Positions 51,846-62,000 are shown, numbered from the stretch's first letter. The stretch: DNA of 64,000 nt from an uncultured Bacteroidia bacterium (GCA_902779765.1 CACZCQ010000005.1:62001-126000); one strand, 5' to 3'. A program made the numbers and translations. The notes: a model not told the origin generated them from the sequence alone.

Positions 51846-51876
51846 TTTGATTATTAAAAAAATAAGTCTATTTTTG
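51846..51876 (+). promoter_or_regulatory. Bacteroidota-type promoter for the HU gene
   Basis: TTTG (51846-51849), 19 nt, TATTTTTG (51869-51876) matches the consensus exactly. The predicted start is near 51883, leaving a leader of about 50 nt. Confidence 0.75.
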
Positions 51877-51931
51877 CATCCCCAATCATCCCTTATGAGA
51901 TGGATTGTTATACTTCTAAAGCAATTATATT

Positions 51932-52213
51932 ATGACAAAAGCAGAAATCGTTAACGAGGTTGCGAAGTCAACCGGAATTGAGAAGATCGCAGTTCAGTCC
52001 GTAGTAGAGGCTTTCATGGAGACTGTAAAGGGTTCCATCATCAGGAAAGAACCTGTCTATCTCCGCGGATTCGGAAGCTTCATCATCAAGCACAGGGCTA
52101 GGAAGGCTGCTCGCAACATTACGAAGAAGACCACGATTACCATCCCTGCACATGATATTCCTGCCTTCAAGCCGGCAAAGGTTTTCGTCAACGCAGTGAA
52201 AGAAGAAAAATAA
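51932..52213 (+). CDS. HU/IHF-family DNA-binding protein
   Basis: The 93-residue protein has the HU fold: helical dimer region TKAEIVNEVAKSTGIEKIAVQSVVEAFMETVKGSI, then the beta-arm region VYLRGFGSFIIKHRARKAARNITKKTTITIPAHDIPAFKPAKVFV with the intercalating Pro context. It bends and compacts DNA. It has a strong consensus promoter and is followed after 19 nt by a gene for a tiny basic protein. Confidence 0.95.
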   Translation: MTKAEIVNEVAKSTGIEKIAVQSVVEAFMETVKGSIIRKEPVYLRGFGSFIIKHRARKAARNITKKTTITIPAHDIPAFKPAKVFVNAVKEEK

Positions 52214-52232
52214 TTGTTAATCCCTTTATATT

Positions 52233-52322
52233 ATGCCGAGCGGAAAAAAGAGAAAGAGACATAAGATGTCTACGCACAAGCGTAAAAAGCGCTTGCGCAA
52301 GAACAGACACAAGAAGAAGTAA
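52233..52322 (+). CDS. 29-residue lysine/arginine-rich protein (AURKAIP1/COX24, mS38-like)
   Basis: ATG at 52233, TAA at 52320-52322. The product is almost entirely Lys, Arg and His: MPSGKKRKRHKMSTHKRKK, then RLRKNRHKKK. It matches from memory the small AURKAIP1/COX24-domain proteins annotated throughout Bacteroidota, related to mitochondrial ribosomal protein mS38, so a ribosomal small-subunit location is likely. It lies between HU and rng in the same transcript. Confidence 0.8.
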   Translation: MPSGKKRKRHKMSTHKRKKRLRKNRHKKK

Positions 52323-52339
52323 GTCCTCTGTGTCTGCCA

Positions 52340-52358
52340 TTTTAGCAGTCTGCTAAAA
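52340..52358. promoter_or_regulatory. 19-nt near-perfect palindrome ahead of rng
   Basis: Arms TTTTAGCAG/CTGCTAAAA are separated by one T. As DNA this is an operator-like palindrome; as RNA its loop is too small for full pairing. It precedes a terminator hairpin. Confidence 0.4.
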
Positions 52359-52361
52359 GAA

Positions 52362-52395
52362 AGAGGCTGAACGGTAGTCCGGACAGCCTCTTTTT
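52362..52395 (+). terminator. Intrinsic terminator or attenuator between the small basic gene and rng
   Basis: Arms AGAGGCTG/CAGCCTCT are followed by TTTTT. The rng start codon is only 23 nt downstream with no promoter visible between, so read-through or processing must supply rng mRNA. Confidence 0.8.
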
Positions 52396-52418
52396 CTTGA
52401 AAAACCATTGTTATTTCC

Positions 52419-53990
52419 ATGGAGTCTGAAAGATCAGAAAAAGATTTGATCGTCGATGTCACATCGACTGACGTTCACATCGCGCTGATGGAGAACCATC
52501 GGCTGATTGAACTCAACAAGGAGTCCAGCAAAGGGCACAGCTTTTCCGTGGGTGATGTCTACCTCGGAAGGGTGAAGAAACTTCTTCCCGCGCTCAATGC
52601 TGCCTTTGTCGACATCGGAGACAAGAAGGAAGCATTCATCCACTATCTGGACCTGGGGTTCTACTTCACGTCGTTCGACGAATTCGTGCGCAGGAGCAAC
52701 CCCAACACCGACCTCGAGCAGCTTTATTCGAGTATCAAGATCGGTCCCATCCTCGAGAAGGAAGGACGTATCGAGAACGTGCTGAAACAGGGCCAGATGC
52801 TGATGGTGCAGATCGTCAAGGAACCGATTTCGACCAAAGGTTCGAGACTGACTGCGGAAATTTCATTGGCAGGACGCAACATAGTACTGATTCCCTTCGC
52901 AGAGAAGGTGAGCATTTCCCAGAAGATTTCCTCAAAAGAGGAAAAAAGAAGGCTTGAGACACTTGTCAGGAGCATTCTTCCCAAGAATTACGGGGCAATC
53001 ATCCGCACTGCGGCCGAAGGCAAGAATGCAGCGGTCCTCGTGGCGGAACTCAAGTCCCTGATCCAGAAATGGGAGGGTTCCTGGCAGAAAGTTGCCAAAT
53101 CCAAGAACATCCAGCTGCTTTTCACCGAGTACAGCAAGACCACCACAATCCTCAGGGACCTCCTGAACGATTCTTTCTCGAACATCCATATCAACGATGA
53201 GAATGTCTTCGAGGAGACTAAGAAATATATTTCCTTGATCTCACCGGATCAGGAAAAGATAGTGAAGCTGTACGACGGAAAGGAAAAGATCTTCGACCAC
53301 TTCGAGGTCACACGGCAGATCAAGAGCTCATTCGGCAAGGTGGTGCCGATGAAGCAGGGTGCATATCTCGTCATCGAGAGCACCGAGGCCCTCAACGTGA
53401 TCGATGTCAACAGCGGCATCCGCGCAAAGACATCCGACCAGGAGGAGAATACCTTCGAGGTCAACAAGATCGCCGCGGAAGAGATTGCCCGCCAGCTGCG
53501 TCTCAGGGATATGGGAGGAATCATCATCGTCGACTTCATAGACATGGAGTCCGGCGAGCACCGGAACGAGCTCCACAAATACATGCAGGAGCTTATGGAA
53601 AATGACCGGGCCAAACACAACGTCCTCCCCCTCACCAAGTTCGGGCTGATGCAGATCACCCGCCAGAGGATACGCCCCGTGACGGAGATCAACACGTCTG
53701 AAGTCTGTCCCGTCTGCCACGGTACCGGCAAGATCGCCTCGAGCGTCATCATCGACGAACAGATCGAGCGCAACATCGCCTATCAGGTCGAGCACGGGAA
53801 GACTGCCCTGACCTTGAAGGTAAGCCCCATCCTGGGAGCCTATCTCAAGCGAGGCCAGACAATGCTCTCGGACAAGTCGTTCCTTGGGAAATGGAAGAAG
53901 AAGTACAGATGCCGGATCAATATCGAAGAAGTCACTGACTTCTCGGTCCTGCAAAATGAATTGTTCGATGAAAAGGGTGAGCGGTTATGA
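52419..53990 (+). CDS. rng: Ribonuclease E/G family protein
   Basis: The 523-residue protein has an S1-like domain (SVGDVYLGRVKKLLPALNAAFVDIGDKKEAFIHYLD) and the RNase E/G catalytic domain with metal-binding aspartates in NVIDVNSGIRAK and GGIIIVDFIDMES. The zinc-link motif is EVCPVCHGTGKI. It lacks the long degradosome tail of E. coli RNase E, so it is RNase G-sized. It processes rRNA and mRNA. Its stop codon lies in the loop of its own terminator. Confidence 0.94.
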   Translation: MESERSEKDLIVDVTSTDVHIALMENHRLIELNKESSKGHSFSVGDVYLGRVKKLLPALNAAFVDIGDKKEAFIHYLDLGFYFTSFDEFVRRSNPNTDLEQLYSSIKIGPILEKEGRIENVLKQGQMLMVQIVKEPISTKGSRLTAEISLAGRNIVLIPFAEKVSISQKISSKEEKRRLETLVRSILPKNYGAIIRTAAEGKNAAVLVAELKSLIQKWEGSWQKVAKSKNIQLLFTEYSKTTTILRDLLNDSFSNIHINDENVFEETKKYISLISPDQEKIVKLYDGKEKIFDHFEVTRQIKSSFGKVVPMKQGAYLVIESTEALNVIDVNSGIRAKTSDQEENTFEVNKIAAEEIARQLRLRDMGGIIIVDFIDMESGEHRNELHKYMQELMENDRAKHNVLPLTKFGLMQITRQRIRPVTEINTSEVCPVCHGTGKIASSVIIDEQIERNIAYQVEHGKTALTLKVSPILGAYLKRGQTMLSDKSFLGKWKKKYRCRINIEEVTDFSVLQNELFDEKGERL

Positions 53991-54007
53991 CCGTTCACCT
54001 TTTTTTT
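53976..54007 (+). terminator. Terminator shared by convergent rng and lnt
   Basis: Ten-bp arms GGTGAGCGGT/ACCGTTCACC (one G-U-type mismatch), loop TATG, then eight T on the plus strand. The minus strand has CTTTTC after the stem, so it may work both ways. The rng TGA (53988-53990) spans the loop and the first base of the right arm. Confidence 0.85.
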
Positions 54008-55610
54008 ATTTAGTGAAACGGTGGACGATCGCACCAAGGAGCATCAACAAGAACATGAGGACGCTGATGCGGCCTACGAAGTCGCCGTGACGGACGAAGA
54101 ACGTCCTGCTGTCGGAAAGGCCGACCTTGCCTTCCAGGGTTTCCTTCTGCCACCAGGAAGTACGTTTGACTATCCTTCCTGCAGGGTCGATGATCGCGGA
54201 TATTCCGGTATTGCCGCATCTTGCGATCCAACGCCTGGTCTCAATAGCCCTGAGGGATGCGTATGAGAGGTGCTGCCTGTATCCGGGAGTATCTCCCCAC
54301 CAGGCATCGTTGGTTATGACGGACAGCAGTTCCGCCCCTTTGCGGATATAGTCTGTGCAGAATTCCCCGTATACCGACTCATAGCAGATGGCGCATCCTA
54401 CCGGGATGTTCCTGACAACGGCACCGGACGTATCCCTGAGATGGAAAACCAGGTTGGCGGCCTTGCCGTCACCGATGCAACGGCCCATCACCCCTCCCAG
54501 CCAGTCGTCAATGGGACGGAAGAACGCAGGATAGGGTATCATCTCCACGCCGACCACGAGCTTGTTCTTGTGGTAAGTCTGAGGGTTGCCGGAGGAATCC
54601 ATCAGCAGCGCGGTATTGTGGGTCTCCACCCAGTTACCGTTGTTCAGCTGGCGGGCGGTCTGGGACGGCCTGGACCTGCCGGCCACATATTCCCATGTCG
54701 AAGCGCCGAAAAGCAATCCGGAAAGCGGACGGGTCTGAAGGAACCTGCTGAATGAGTTTATGGTAGGGCTGACGGAAACATCGTTCATTATCACGTCGCC
54801 GGTAAAGGTCTCGGGCGCGACCAGCAGCACAGGACGGTCTGCAGGGGCCTTTTCCAGCATGGACAGGAGCGACGCATTCTGTTCTTCCTGGGTCTGGCCG
54901 CCGAACTTGTCGTAAACGTCGATGTTGGGTTGCGCGATGAATACATCCAGCTCTCCCTCGGCAGGCTTCGGAGTAATGCAGATGGAAACCACCGGCGGAG
55001 CGATGAACAGAAGGATGGTACCGGAAACGGCTGCGAATCTTGCCTTCCCGTTGAAAGCCTTCCAGCGTCCGCTCCTGGAGGCCATAAGAAGTCCGAATAC
55101 AGCCAGGTTGGTCGCCCATATCCAAAGCGAACCGCCAAGGGTCCCCGTATATTCATACCACTGGATCCACCCGGTGGTCCTGGCGAAGGCATTGCCCAGC
55201 ACAAGCCACGGCCAGCTGATCTGAGCCAGAGTCAGGTACCAGCGTTCCCAGGCAATCCAGGCGAAGGCGAGAAGCAGATAGGGTATGACACCCTGGAGAT
55301 GCTTCCTGCTCCAACGGAAAATACCGAATACCAACGACATCTGGAAGGCATTCGCGACGAAGGCGAATATCCCCCCGCCCACCGTGGCGTTGCAAACCCA
55401 GAACGTCGTGGCGATGTTCCAAAACAGGAAACACAGGTAATGCCACCAGCAGAACCCCTTCATCCCGGTCTCCGTCGCTATCTGTTCTGCAAACAGCAAC
55501 GGGATGAAAGCCACCAGCGAAAGATATCCGGTCCCGGGGACCAGATATGGCATGCTCAGCAGGATGACTGAAAGGATCAGCAGCAGTAATATGGCAGCCT
55601 TCTTGGACAT
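54006..55610 (-). CDS. lnt: Apolipoprotein N-acyltransferase
   Basis: The start is taken at 55610 (MSKKAAILLLLILSVILLS), giving 534 residues. Multiple N-terminal membrane segments are followed by a periplasmic nitrilase domain with the Glu-Lys-Cys triad in LLVAPETFTGD, TYHKNKLVVGVEMIPY and GCAICYESVYGEF, and a final membrane helix. It adds the third acyl chain to lipoproteins. This fits the many lipoproteins in the window. It lies 19 nt after the DUF5686 gene. Confidence 0.93.
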   Translation of the reverse strand: MSKKAAILLLLILSVILLSMPYLVPGTGYLSLVAFIPLLFAEQIATETGMKGFCWWHYLCFLFWNIATTFWVCNATVGGGIFAFVANAFQMSLVFGIFRWSRKHLQGVIPYLLLAFAWIAWERWYLTLAQISWPWLVLGNAFARTTGWIQWYEYTGTLGGSLWIWATNLAVFGLLMASRSGRWKAFNGKARFAAVSGTILLFIAPPVVSICITPKPAEGELDVFIAQPNIDVYDKFGGQTQEEQNASLLSMLEKAPADRPVLLVAPETFTGDVIMNDVSVSPTINSFSRFLQTRPLSGLLFGASTWEYVAGRSRPSQTARQLNNGNWVETHNTALLMDSSGNPQTYHKNKLVVGVEMIPYPAFFRPIDDWLGGVMGRCIGDGKAANLVFHLRDTSGAVVRNIPVGCAICYESVYGEFCTDYIRKGAELLSVITNDAWWGDTPGYRQHLSYASLRAIETRRWIARCGNTGISAIIDPAGRIVKRTSWWQKETLEGKVGLSDSRTFFVRHGDFVGRISVLMFLLMLLGAIVHRFTK

Positions 55611-55629
55611 ACGTGGCAAAGATAGTGCA

Positions 55630-58155
55630 TCACAGATTGAATTCAAAACCCACGTTGATCACGAAGCGGTTGGGATGCGGAACCATCACCCCGTCGACTA
55701 CCCGGAAACGGTGGGTCAGTCTCCAGACGGCGTCGATCCTGATGACCTTGAGGATATTGGATATGCCGGCGCCTACCTCCACATAAGGGGTATCGAGTTT
55801 ATTCATTCCGGCAGGGAACAGCATATCGGCGCCGAAATCCGGATCTCCTGGTATTCCGTTGTTCTCGCTCCGAAGCGTACCATATGCTGCGCGGACCAAT
55901 GCTATCTCCCTGAGTTTCAATTTCTTTATAACAGGGATCTTGCCAAGGAAGAAACCCTTGAAGTCGTGTTCCCAGAACAGGGTGGTCCAGGTGTCCGAAG
56001 CGAACTCGTAATAATCCATGCATGCGAATGCCTTGCTCCTCAAGCGGTAGGTTTCGTTGCCCTCGTAGATCTTGAGCAGCGGATACGGGACATTTCCCAG
56101 GATGGTTCCGGCGTTCAGGACTATGTTGGATGATCCGAGAGGTGACATCAGCCACGTATACTTGAGGGACACTTCCGGACGGAGGAAGGTATACCGGTTC
56201 CGGCCGACACCCTCCATTGCTCCGGCCAGGTTGACAGTCACTATCGGATAGTCGGAGAAGATATAGTGCTTGTCAAACACTCCCCTGGTGACTATCTCGT
56301 CTTTGGAGAAGCGCAGCTGCAGCAGGGCCTGGTCGAATCCGACTGAGGTATAAGGCGTGCCGTCCGGATGTATCATCGGGACGACGCTGCTCGGGAACAC
56401 CGTACGGCTCTGCACCCCCATCATCATATTGAATCCCTGCGACCATTCGTGCTGGTAAGTGAGCGAGATGTCATCGATCATGCTCATCTTGCGGCCGCCC
56501 TTCTTCGCGAGTATGGAAGTCACGACATCTCCGTTGCCGAAACCGAATGACCCGGCCCCGAGCGGCAGGAGGTCGTGCTTGTACGACAGGCTCAGCTTGC
56601 GCTGCGGCATGTTGTTGAACATGATTTCCGTAGACAGGCCGCCCTTCCACGCTTCGTCGGCGAATCCGTAGGCCGCATAGCCCATCAGCCTCAACCGCCG
56701 GCTGAGGTCCTTTGTCGTCTTGAATCCCATCTGAAGCCTGGTACCCTCGAGGTCATTGAAACTGTACACCGAACTGTAAGGCCCGAATCCCACGTACTTG
56801 AAGTTGTAGAATCCGTTGGCGAACATGTCGACCAGCTTCTCCGCACCCTTGTACAAGGAAACGTTCTTGACGGAATCCACCATGTCGTAGATTCCCTGCT
56901 CCTTCTCGCTCAACGGATACGGACGGATCGAGGCCCAGTATTCATCGTCATGCTCCAGCACGTTGTTGTGCATCAATACAGGGGCCTTTGAATCCAGGAG
57001 TCCGAGCGTCTGGTTCTCGGTGAAAGACGGGTTCGAATAGTCGATCTGCCGGCTTGCCATGAAGGATACCACATTGGATGAGCCGAGCAGGGAAACCGCC
57101 AGGTCGAAGAATATCCTGTCCTGCTTGTAGAACCAGGTGGAATCCGGCAGCCTCTGGTTCTCCACATCTATCGAGAGATCCTGTACCCAGTTGACACCTG
57201 CCCCCTTGCTAAGTCTGGCATGGATGGCCCTGATCGCGAAATCCTCTCCGTCGATCGACATCTCCCCGTCAAAAGCCGGGGAAGACACCCACTTGGAAGG
57301 ATGGAACCTTATCCGGTATGTCTTCCGGCCGTCGACCGCCAGGCTGTCCACCATGTAATAATCATAGAACATCGAACCGTTGTCAGCCAGGGGGGAAGGA
57401 ATCTCCACCTGGAAGATATTCAGATAGTTCTCATAGAAATTAGCCTTTATGTACAGGCCTCCGGTGAACTGGGCGACTGTCTTCTCCTCATTCACTCCTG
57501 AGATACGGCTGGACTCGATGACCTCCTTTTTGACCTCCGGATTGCGGGAATGGTAATAATGGGATTTCGACTCGGAAATCATTACCGGAAGATAAGGGAG
57601 ACCGGAAAGGAGGGATGTGTCCACATATTCGTAGACGAAGTGGAAATCCCTGGGGAGCAGCTTTGACACCAAGGGACTTTCAGGATTGACCAGGTCGAAT
57701 TCATTCCTGCTGTAGATATCGCAGTCATATTGCTGGCGGAGTTCAGGATTGTTACGGCCCTTGGCTTCCCTGATCCTGTCCAGGATATGCTTCATATAGC
57801 GGTTGTCAGGCCTTACCACCGCCTCGTCAAGTTCGTCCACCAGCGGCTGGAGGATGAAATTCACGGAATTGAAGCTGTGCGGACTTATCTGGGTTTCCAG
57901 GGTCTTGTATCCTATGCAGCTGGCCGTCAGGACCGTCAGGGAATCCTCCCTGGTCTCAAGGGCGAACCTGCCGTCCATGTCTGTGGAGACGCCGACCGTC
58001 GAGCTCTTGAAATATATTCCCGCGAAAGGTACGCCCTTGCCTGTCGAGGCGTCCAGCACCATACCCTTCACCCTGGTCGCCTGGGCAAAGGCATCATAGG
58101 TCGTAAGGGTGGAAAGGAAAAGTAAGGAAAGGAATATTGATCTCAAGTATCTCAT
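55630..58155 (-). CDS. DUF5686 outer-membrane protein with carboxypeptidase-regulatory-like domain
   Basis: The 841-residue protein has a signal peptide ending DAFAQ, then a CarboxypepD-reg-like domain (TRVKGMVLDASTGKGVPFAGIYF...). The DUF5686 region follows (IREAKGRNNPELRQQYDCDIYSRNEFDL, FHPSKWVSSPAFDGEMSID). The C-terminal half is rich in alternating aromatic beta-strands, ending NRFVINVGFEFNL, which is typical of an outer-membrane barrel. Function of the family is unknown to me. It is co-oriented with lnt (19 nt) and DUF4783 (10 nt). Confidence 0.88.
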   Translation of the reverse strand: MRYLRSIFLSLLFLSTLTTYDAFAQATRVKGMVLDASTGKGVPFAGIYFKSSTVGVSTDMDGRFALETREDSLTVLTASCIGYKTLETQISPHSFNSVNFILQPLVDELDEAVVRPDNRYMKHILDRIREAKGRNNPELRQQYDCDIYSRNEFDLVNPESPLVSKLLPRDFHFVYEYVDTSLLSGLPYLPVMISESKSHYYHSRNPEVKKEVIESSRISGVNEEKTVAQFTGGLYIKANFYENYLNIFQVEIPSPLADNGSMFYDYYMVDSLAVDGRKTYRIRFHPSKWVSSPAFDGEMSIDGEDFAIRAIHARLSKGAGVNWVQDLSIDVENQRLPDSTWFYKQDRIFFDLAVSLLGSSNVVSFMASRQIDYSNPSFTENQTLGLLDSKAPVLMHNNVLEHDDEYWASIRPYPLSEKEQGIYDMVDSVKNVSLYKGAEKLVDMFANGFYNFKYVGFGPYSSVYSFNDLEGTRLQMGFKTTKDLSRRLRLMGYAAYGFADEAWKGGLSTEIMFNNMPQRKLSLSYKHDLLPLGAGSFGFGNGDVVTSILAKKGGRKMSMIDDISLTYQHEWSQGFNMMMGVQSRTVFPSSVVPMIHPDGTPYTSVGFDQALLQLRFSKDEIVTRGVFDKHYIFSDYPIVTVNLAGAMEGVGRNRYTFLRPEVSLKYTWLMSPLGSSNIVLNAGTILGNVPYPLLKIYEGNETYRLRSKAFACMDYYEFASDTWTTLFWEHDFKGFFLGKIPVIKKLKLREIALVRAAYGTLRSENNGIPGDPDFGADMLFPAGMNKLDTPYVEVGAGISNILKVIRIDAVWRLTHRFRVVDGVMVPHPNRFVINVGFEFNL

Positions 58156-58165
58156 GAAAGGTCAT

Positions 58166-58570
58166 TCATCGGATCCGGTCTATCTTCAGTTGCTGGATCT
58201 TGTATCTGCCTTTTGTATTGCTGACGAAGATCGTGACTTCGAAAAGCTCACCCCCGGCATTCAGGGAACCAAGCGCATACTTGGAATTGGAACTTGATGC
58301 GGTGTGATTGATTTCGAACGACCTCGGAGTATGTGAGTCGAAGAACGTCTTGAGGATCTGCTTAGCCTGGTTCTTGCTGGAATCGTTGGTGGTGGACATG
58401 ATCGAAATCTCCAGGTTGTCCGCGAACCAGGAAGAAAGACTCTCCACATCCCCCAGGGCCAGATATTTGGATATCGGGACGAAAACGTCATAGCTGTCGC
58501 TTCCGGCATTGGAAGAGACACTCACAAGCACCGCGGCGAACGCGATGAGAATCCTGGCTAAAGACCTCAT
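58166..58570 (-). CDS. DUF4783 exported protein
   Basis: The 134-residue protein has a signal peptide (MRSLARILIAFAAVLVSVSSNA) and a mature domain DSYDVFVPISKYLALGDVESLSSWFADNLEISIM...FFDSHTPRSFEINH. This is an NTF2/SnoaL-like small fold assigned to DUF4783 in Bacteroidota. No catalytic residues are evident. It is the first gene of the DUF4783-DUF5686-lnt group and is divergent from rlmH across a 50-nt gap. Confidence 0.85.
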   Translation of the reverse strand: MRSLARILIAFAAVLVSVSSNAGSDSYDVFVPISKYLALGDVESLSSWFADNLEISIMSTTNDSSKNQAKQILKTFFDSHTPRSFEINHTASSSNSKYALGSLNAGGELFEVTIFVSNTKGRYKIQQLKIDRIR

Positions 58571-58579
58571 GATGCACTA

Positions 58580-58614
58580 TTTGTTGCAAATACCGAGCCA
58601 CTTTCTTATTTTTG
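58580..58614 (+). promoter_or_regulatory. Probable promoter for rlmH, giving a nearly leaderless mRNA
   Basis: TATTTTTG (58607-58614) matches the -7 consensus exactly. TTTG at 58580-58583 is 23 nt upstream, longer than the usual 19-21. The expected transcription start, 5-7 nt after the -7 element, coincides with the ATG at 58621. Confidence 0.5.
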
Positions 58615-58620
58615 CATAAG

Positions 58621-59094
58621 ATGAAAATTTGCTTGCTTACCGTAGGTAAGACTGACGTCGCATGGGTCAGGGAGGGCCTGGAAACATACGCTTCCAGACT
58701 GTCCCGTTACGTACCTTTCTCCGTCAAGGAGATTCCGGAACTGAAGAATACCTCTTCACTTTCGAAATCCCAGATAAAGGACAGGGAAGGAGAGCTGATC
58801 CTCAGGAATGTCAGTCCTTCGGACCATGTGATCCTCCTGGACGAGCGCGGCAAGGAATACCGTTCGGTTGATTTCGCCCGAGAGATCGAAGGAATGATGA
58901 TTGCAGGAGGCAAGAGCATCGTATTCGTGATCGGGGGCGCCTATGGGTTTTCCGATGCGGTCTATGCCAGGTGCGACGGGAAGGTATCCCTGTCGAAGAT
59001 GACCTTCTCGCACCAGATGGTCAGGACCGTCTTCGCGGAGCAGCTGTACAGGGCGTTCACGATCATCAAAGGTGAACCTTATCACCACGAATGA
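58621..59094 (+). CDS. rlmH: 23S rRNA (pseudouridine1915-N3)-methyltransferase RlmH
   Basis: The protein has 157 residues from the ATG at 58621; a TTG three codons upstream is unlikely. It is a SPOUT methyltransferase with MKICLLTVGKTDVAWVREGLETY, HVILLDERGKEYRSVDFA, SIVFVIGGAYGFSDAVYARCDGKVSLSKMTFSHQMVRTVFAEQLYRAF and the terminal GEPYHHE, all conserved. It methylates pseudouridine 1915 in helix 69 of 23S rRNA. Its stop overlaps the kinase start (ATGA). Confidence 0.96.
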   Translation: MKICLLTVGKTDVAWVREGLETYASRLSRYVPFSVKEIPELKNTSSLSKSQIKDREGELILRNVSPSDHVILLDERGKEYRSVDFAREIEGMMIAGGKSIVFVIGGAYGFSDAVYARCDGKVSLSKMTFSHQMVRTVFAEQLYRAFTIIKGEPYHHE

Positions 59095-62000
59095 AAAGGA
59101 AGCTTGGCATAAGGGATTATTCAGTGTGGGGACTGCTGGCCGCAGCAGCCGTCATACTGGCTGTCTCCCTGTCGGTAAGCAAGGTTCCGCCGAATACTGA
59201 GAAAGCTGCCGCAGGAACCCAGAAGGCCCTTTCCAAGAGGATGACCGTCCTCGACCATTACATTTCGAGTTCCCTCTCAGCCGACCTTAAGGAATGGATA
59301 GGACGCTATGACATTCCGAAGGACATGGTCATATACCGTTACATCGAGGACAGCCTCCAGTCATGGAGCAACCAGTTCCCCGTCCGGAACGACGATATCA
59401 GCAGCAGGGTCGTGTTCCAGAGGCTTTCCAGGCCAAGGGAAAACATATCCTCCCCCCTTGCCGAGATCGGTCAGGATCCAACGTTCGTGAACTACGGTAC
59501 GAAATGGTACCTTGTCAAGGCGGCCACCCTCGGAGCCAGGAAGGTGATTGCCGGTCTTGAGATCGTCGACTCCATGGATGACGACAATCCCGGAGGAGTC
59601 AATCCGAAACTGAACCTCGGAAGGAACTATGCCGTCGTTCCTTTGGCCGAGAACGGAGGTTCGGTGGTGAACCTGAATGACAAACCGGTATTCAAGATAG
59701 TATCGGAGTCCATAACCGGCCGGGGGATGGCAGGCAATTCGCTGCTGATCTGGCTGGCGGTCCTGTGCTTCGTCCTCGCATCAGTCATCCACCTGTCGGG
59801 CAAACGGAGCCTGAGCAGGCTCCTGACAGTGCTGGCCGGCCTTTTCGCCGTAATCATAGGGGCATACTACTGGGGTGAAAAGATCCAGAATTCATCCAAA
59901 CTGTTCTCCCCTACCATCTATGCTGACGGCCAGTTCTTCAATTCCCTGGGAGCGGTACTCATAGTATCGCTGCTCATAGTCCTGATCGTCGGGTGCATAT
60001 TCGTAACCAGAAGGGAGATATACAAGGCCATACTCAGGGTAAGGCATCCCAGGAGGATACTCCTTGCCTATGCCCTGACAATCCTGGTCATAATGACCGG
60101 GATCCTGGCCTACACCCATTTCATATTCAAGAGCATCATCCACAACTCCAGCATCTCGCTGGAGCTATACAGGCTTAATGACCTGAACATTTACAGCCTG
60201 CTGGTATACCTGATGATGACGGCCCTGCTTATGACCGTCCCTCTGATGGTCCAGATGCTCATGCCGGCCTTGAAGCGGCTGACGGGGATACGGATCGACA
60301 TGTTCTCCCCGCTTGCCAGGATCCTCACGGCAGTGGCCTTCGCCGCGTACCTGGTCGTCACCGCAGGTACCCTCGGATTCAAGAAGGAGCAGGACCGGGT
60401 GAAGGTGCTGGCGAACCGTCTTTCGATGGAAAGGAACATCAACCTGGAGCTCGACCTCAGGCTGATGGAGGACAAGATCGCCTACGACCAGGTCATCGCC
60501 ACCCTTACCCAGCTGAACAACAGCAACAGCATCATACTGGGCAGGATCGTGGAAAGCTACATGTACAACCTGTCCCAGGACAACGACTTGATGGTCGAGC
60601 TTTTCCGGGAGAACGAGAAGGACAAGGATGCCATCGCCTACTTTACCGAAATGGTGTCCGGAGGCACTCCGATCGCCGACGGCTCCAGGTTCAGGTACAG
60701 GAGGGATTCCGGAGGGAACAATTTCTACACAGGAAGTTTCGCTTATTACGACCCCGAGAGCGGCATTACCATGATGCTGCTGACCGTCTCTCCCAAGTCG
60801 AACAGGGAGGACAGGGGATATGCCAGCATCCTGGGTTATTCGGCCCCTGGTGACGTCCTGGTTCCTTCCAGATATTCATACGCCAAGTACTCGCAGGACA
60901 ACCTGGTCTCCTACAAGGGCAATTATGCCTATCCTACGGTCCTCCATTACGGAGTCAAGGATGAACTTCTGGACGCGCCCTCCGGGGTGCTGAGGCTCGG
61001 AGGCTACACGCATTTTATCAACAGCGTCTCGGACGACGACATGATCCTGATCTCCAGGCAGAAGACCGAGGGCTTCATCTACATAGTCGCCTTCCTGTTC
61101 CTCACCCTGCTGTTCTATTTCTGCCTCACCCTGCTCAGCCTTACGCGTCACCGTCCGGTCGTCAAGGAGAAGAACTACTACAAGTCCAGGATAAACCTGT
61201 CGATGATGCTGGCCCTCGTCATGACCCTGATCACCCTTGCCGCGATCAGCGTGCTGTTCGTCTACCAGAGGAACAATGCCAACCTGAGGTCATCGATGTC
61301 GGACAAGATCAATTCGATCCAGTCGCTCCTGGAAGCCCGGTGCCGCTTCGCCCAGGACTATACGGCCTTCAATACCCAGGAGGCGGCGAATGTCCTTGAC
61401 GACATCAGCAACACGATGAAGACCGACATCACGCTCTACACCACCGACGGCAAGGAATTCAGGTCCACCACGCCCGAGGTCTTCGAAAGGATGCTGCTAG
61501 GGACGAGGATGAACCAGGAAGCCTTCGAGAACATCATCTACCAGAACAGGAGATACTACATCTGCAAGGAACAGATCGGTGCCAGGAAAACATACTTCCT
61601 TTATGCTCCGGTATTCAACGGACAGGGCAAGATGATTACGATCATGGGCGCACCGTTCACGGATGAGAGTTTCGACTTCAGGTCCGAGGCCGTGACCCAC
61701 TCCATCACTATCATCACAATGTTCATGATCCTCCTCCTGCTCGCCAGGTTCCTGATTGGAAGGGCCGTGGACAAGATGTTCAAGCCTATTACCGAGATAG
61801 GACGGAAGATGAACGAAGTGGACATCAACAACCTGGAATACATCGTATACGAAAGGGACGACGAGGTATCCTCGCTGGTGCGGGCTTACAACCTGATGGT
61901 GCATGACCTGTACAATTCCACCAAACAGCTGACGCAGGCCGAGAGGGACAAGGCCTGGGCTACCATGGCCCGACAGGTCGCACACGAGATCAAGAACCCG

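Noticed and set aside
53148-53165. CCTCAGGGACCTCC in rng, resembling the half unit
   Set aside because: It lies in normal RNase G coding sequence without the TTCGACA part and is likely chance.
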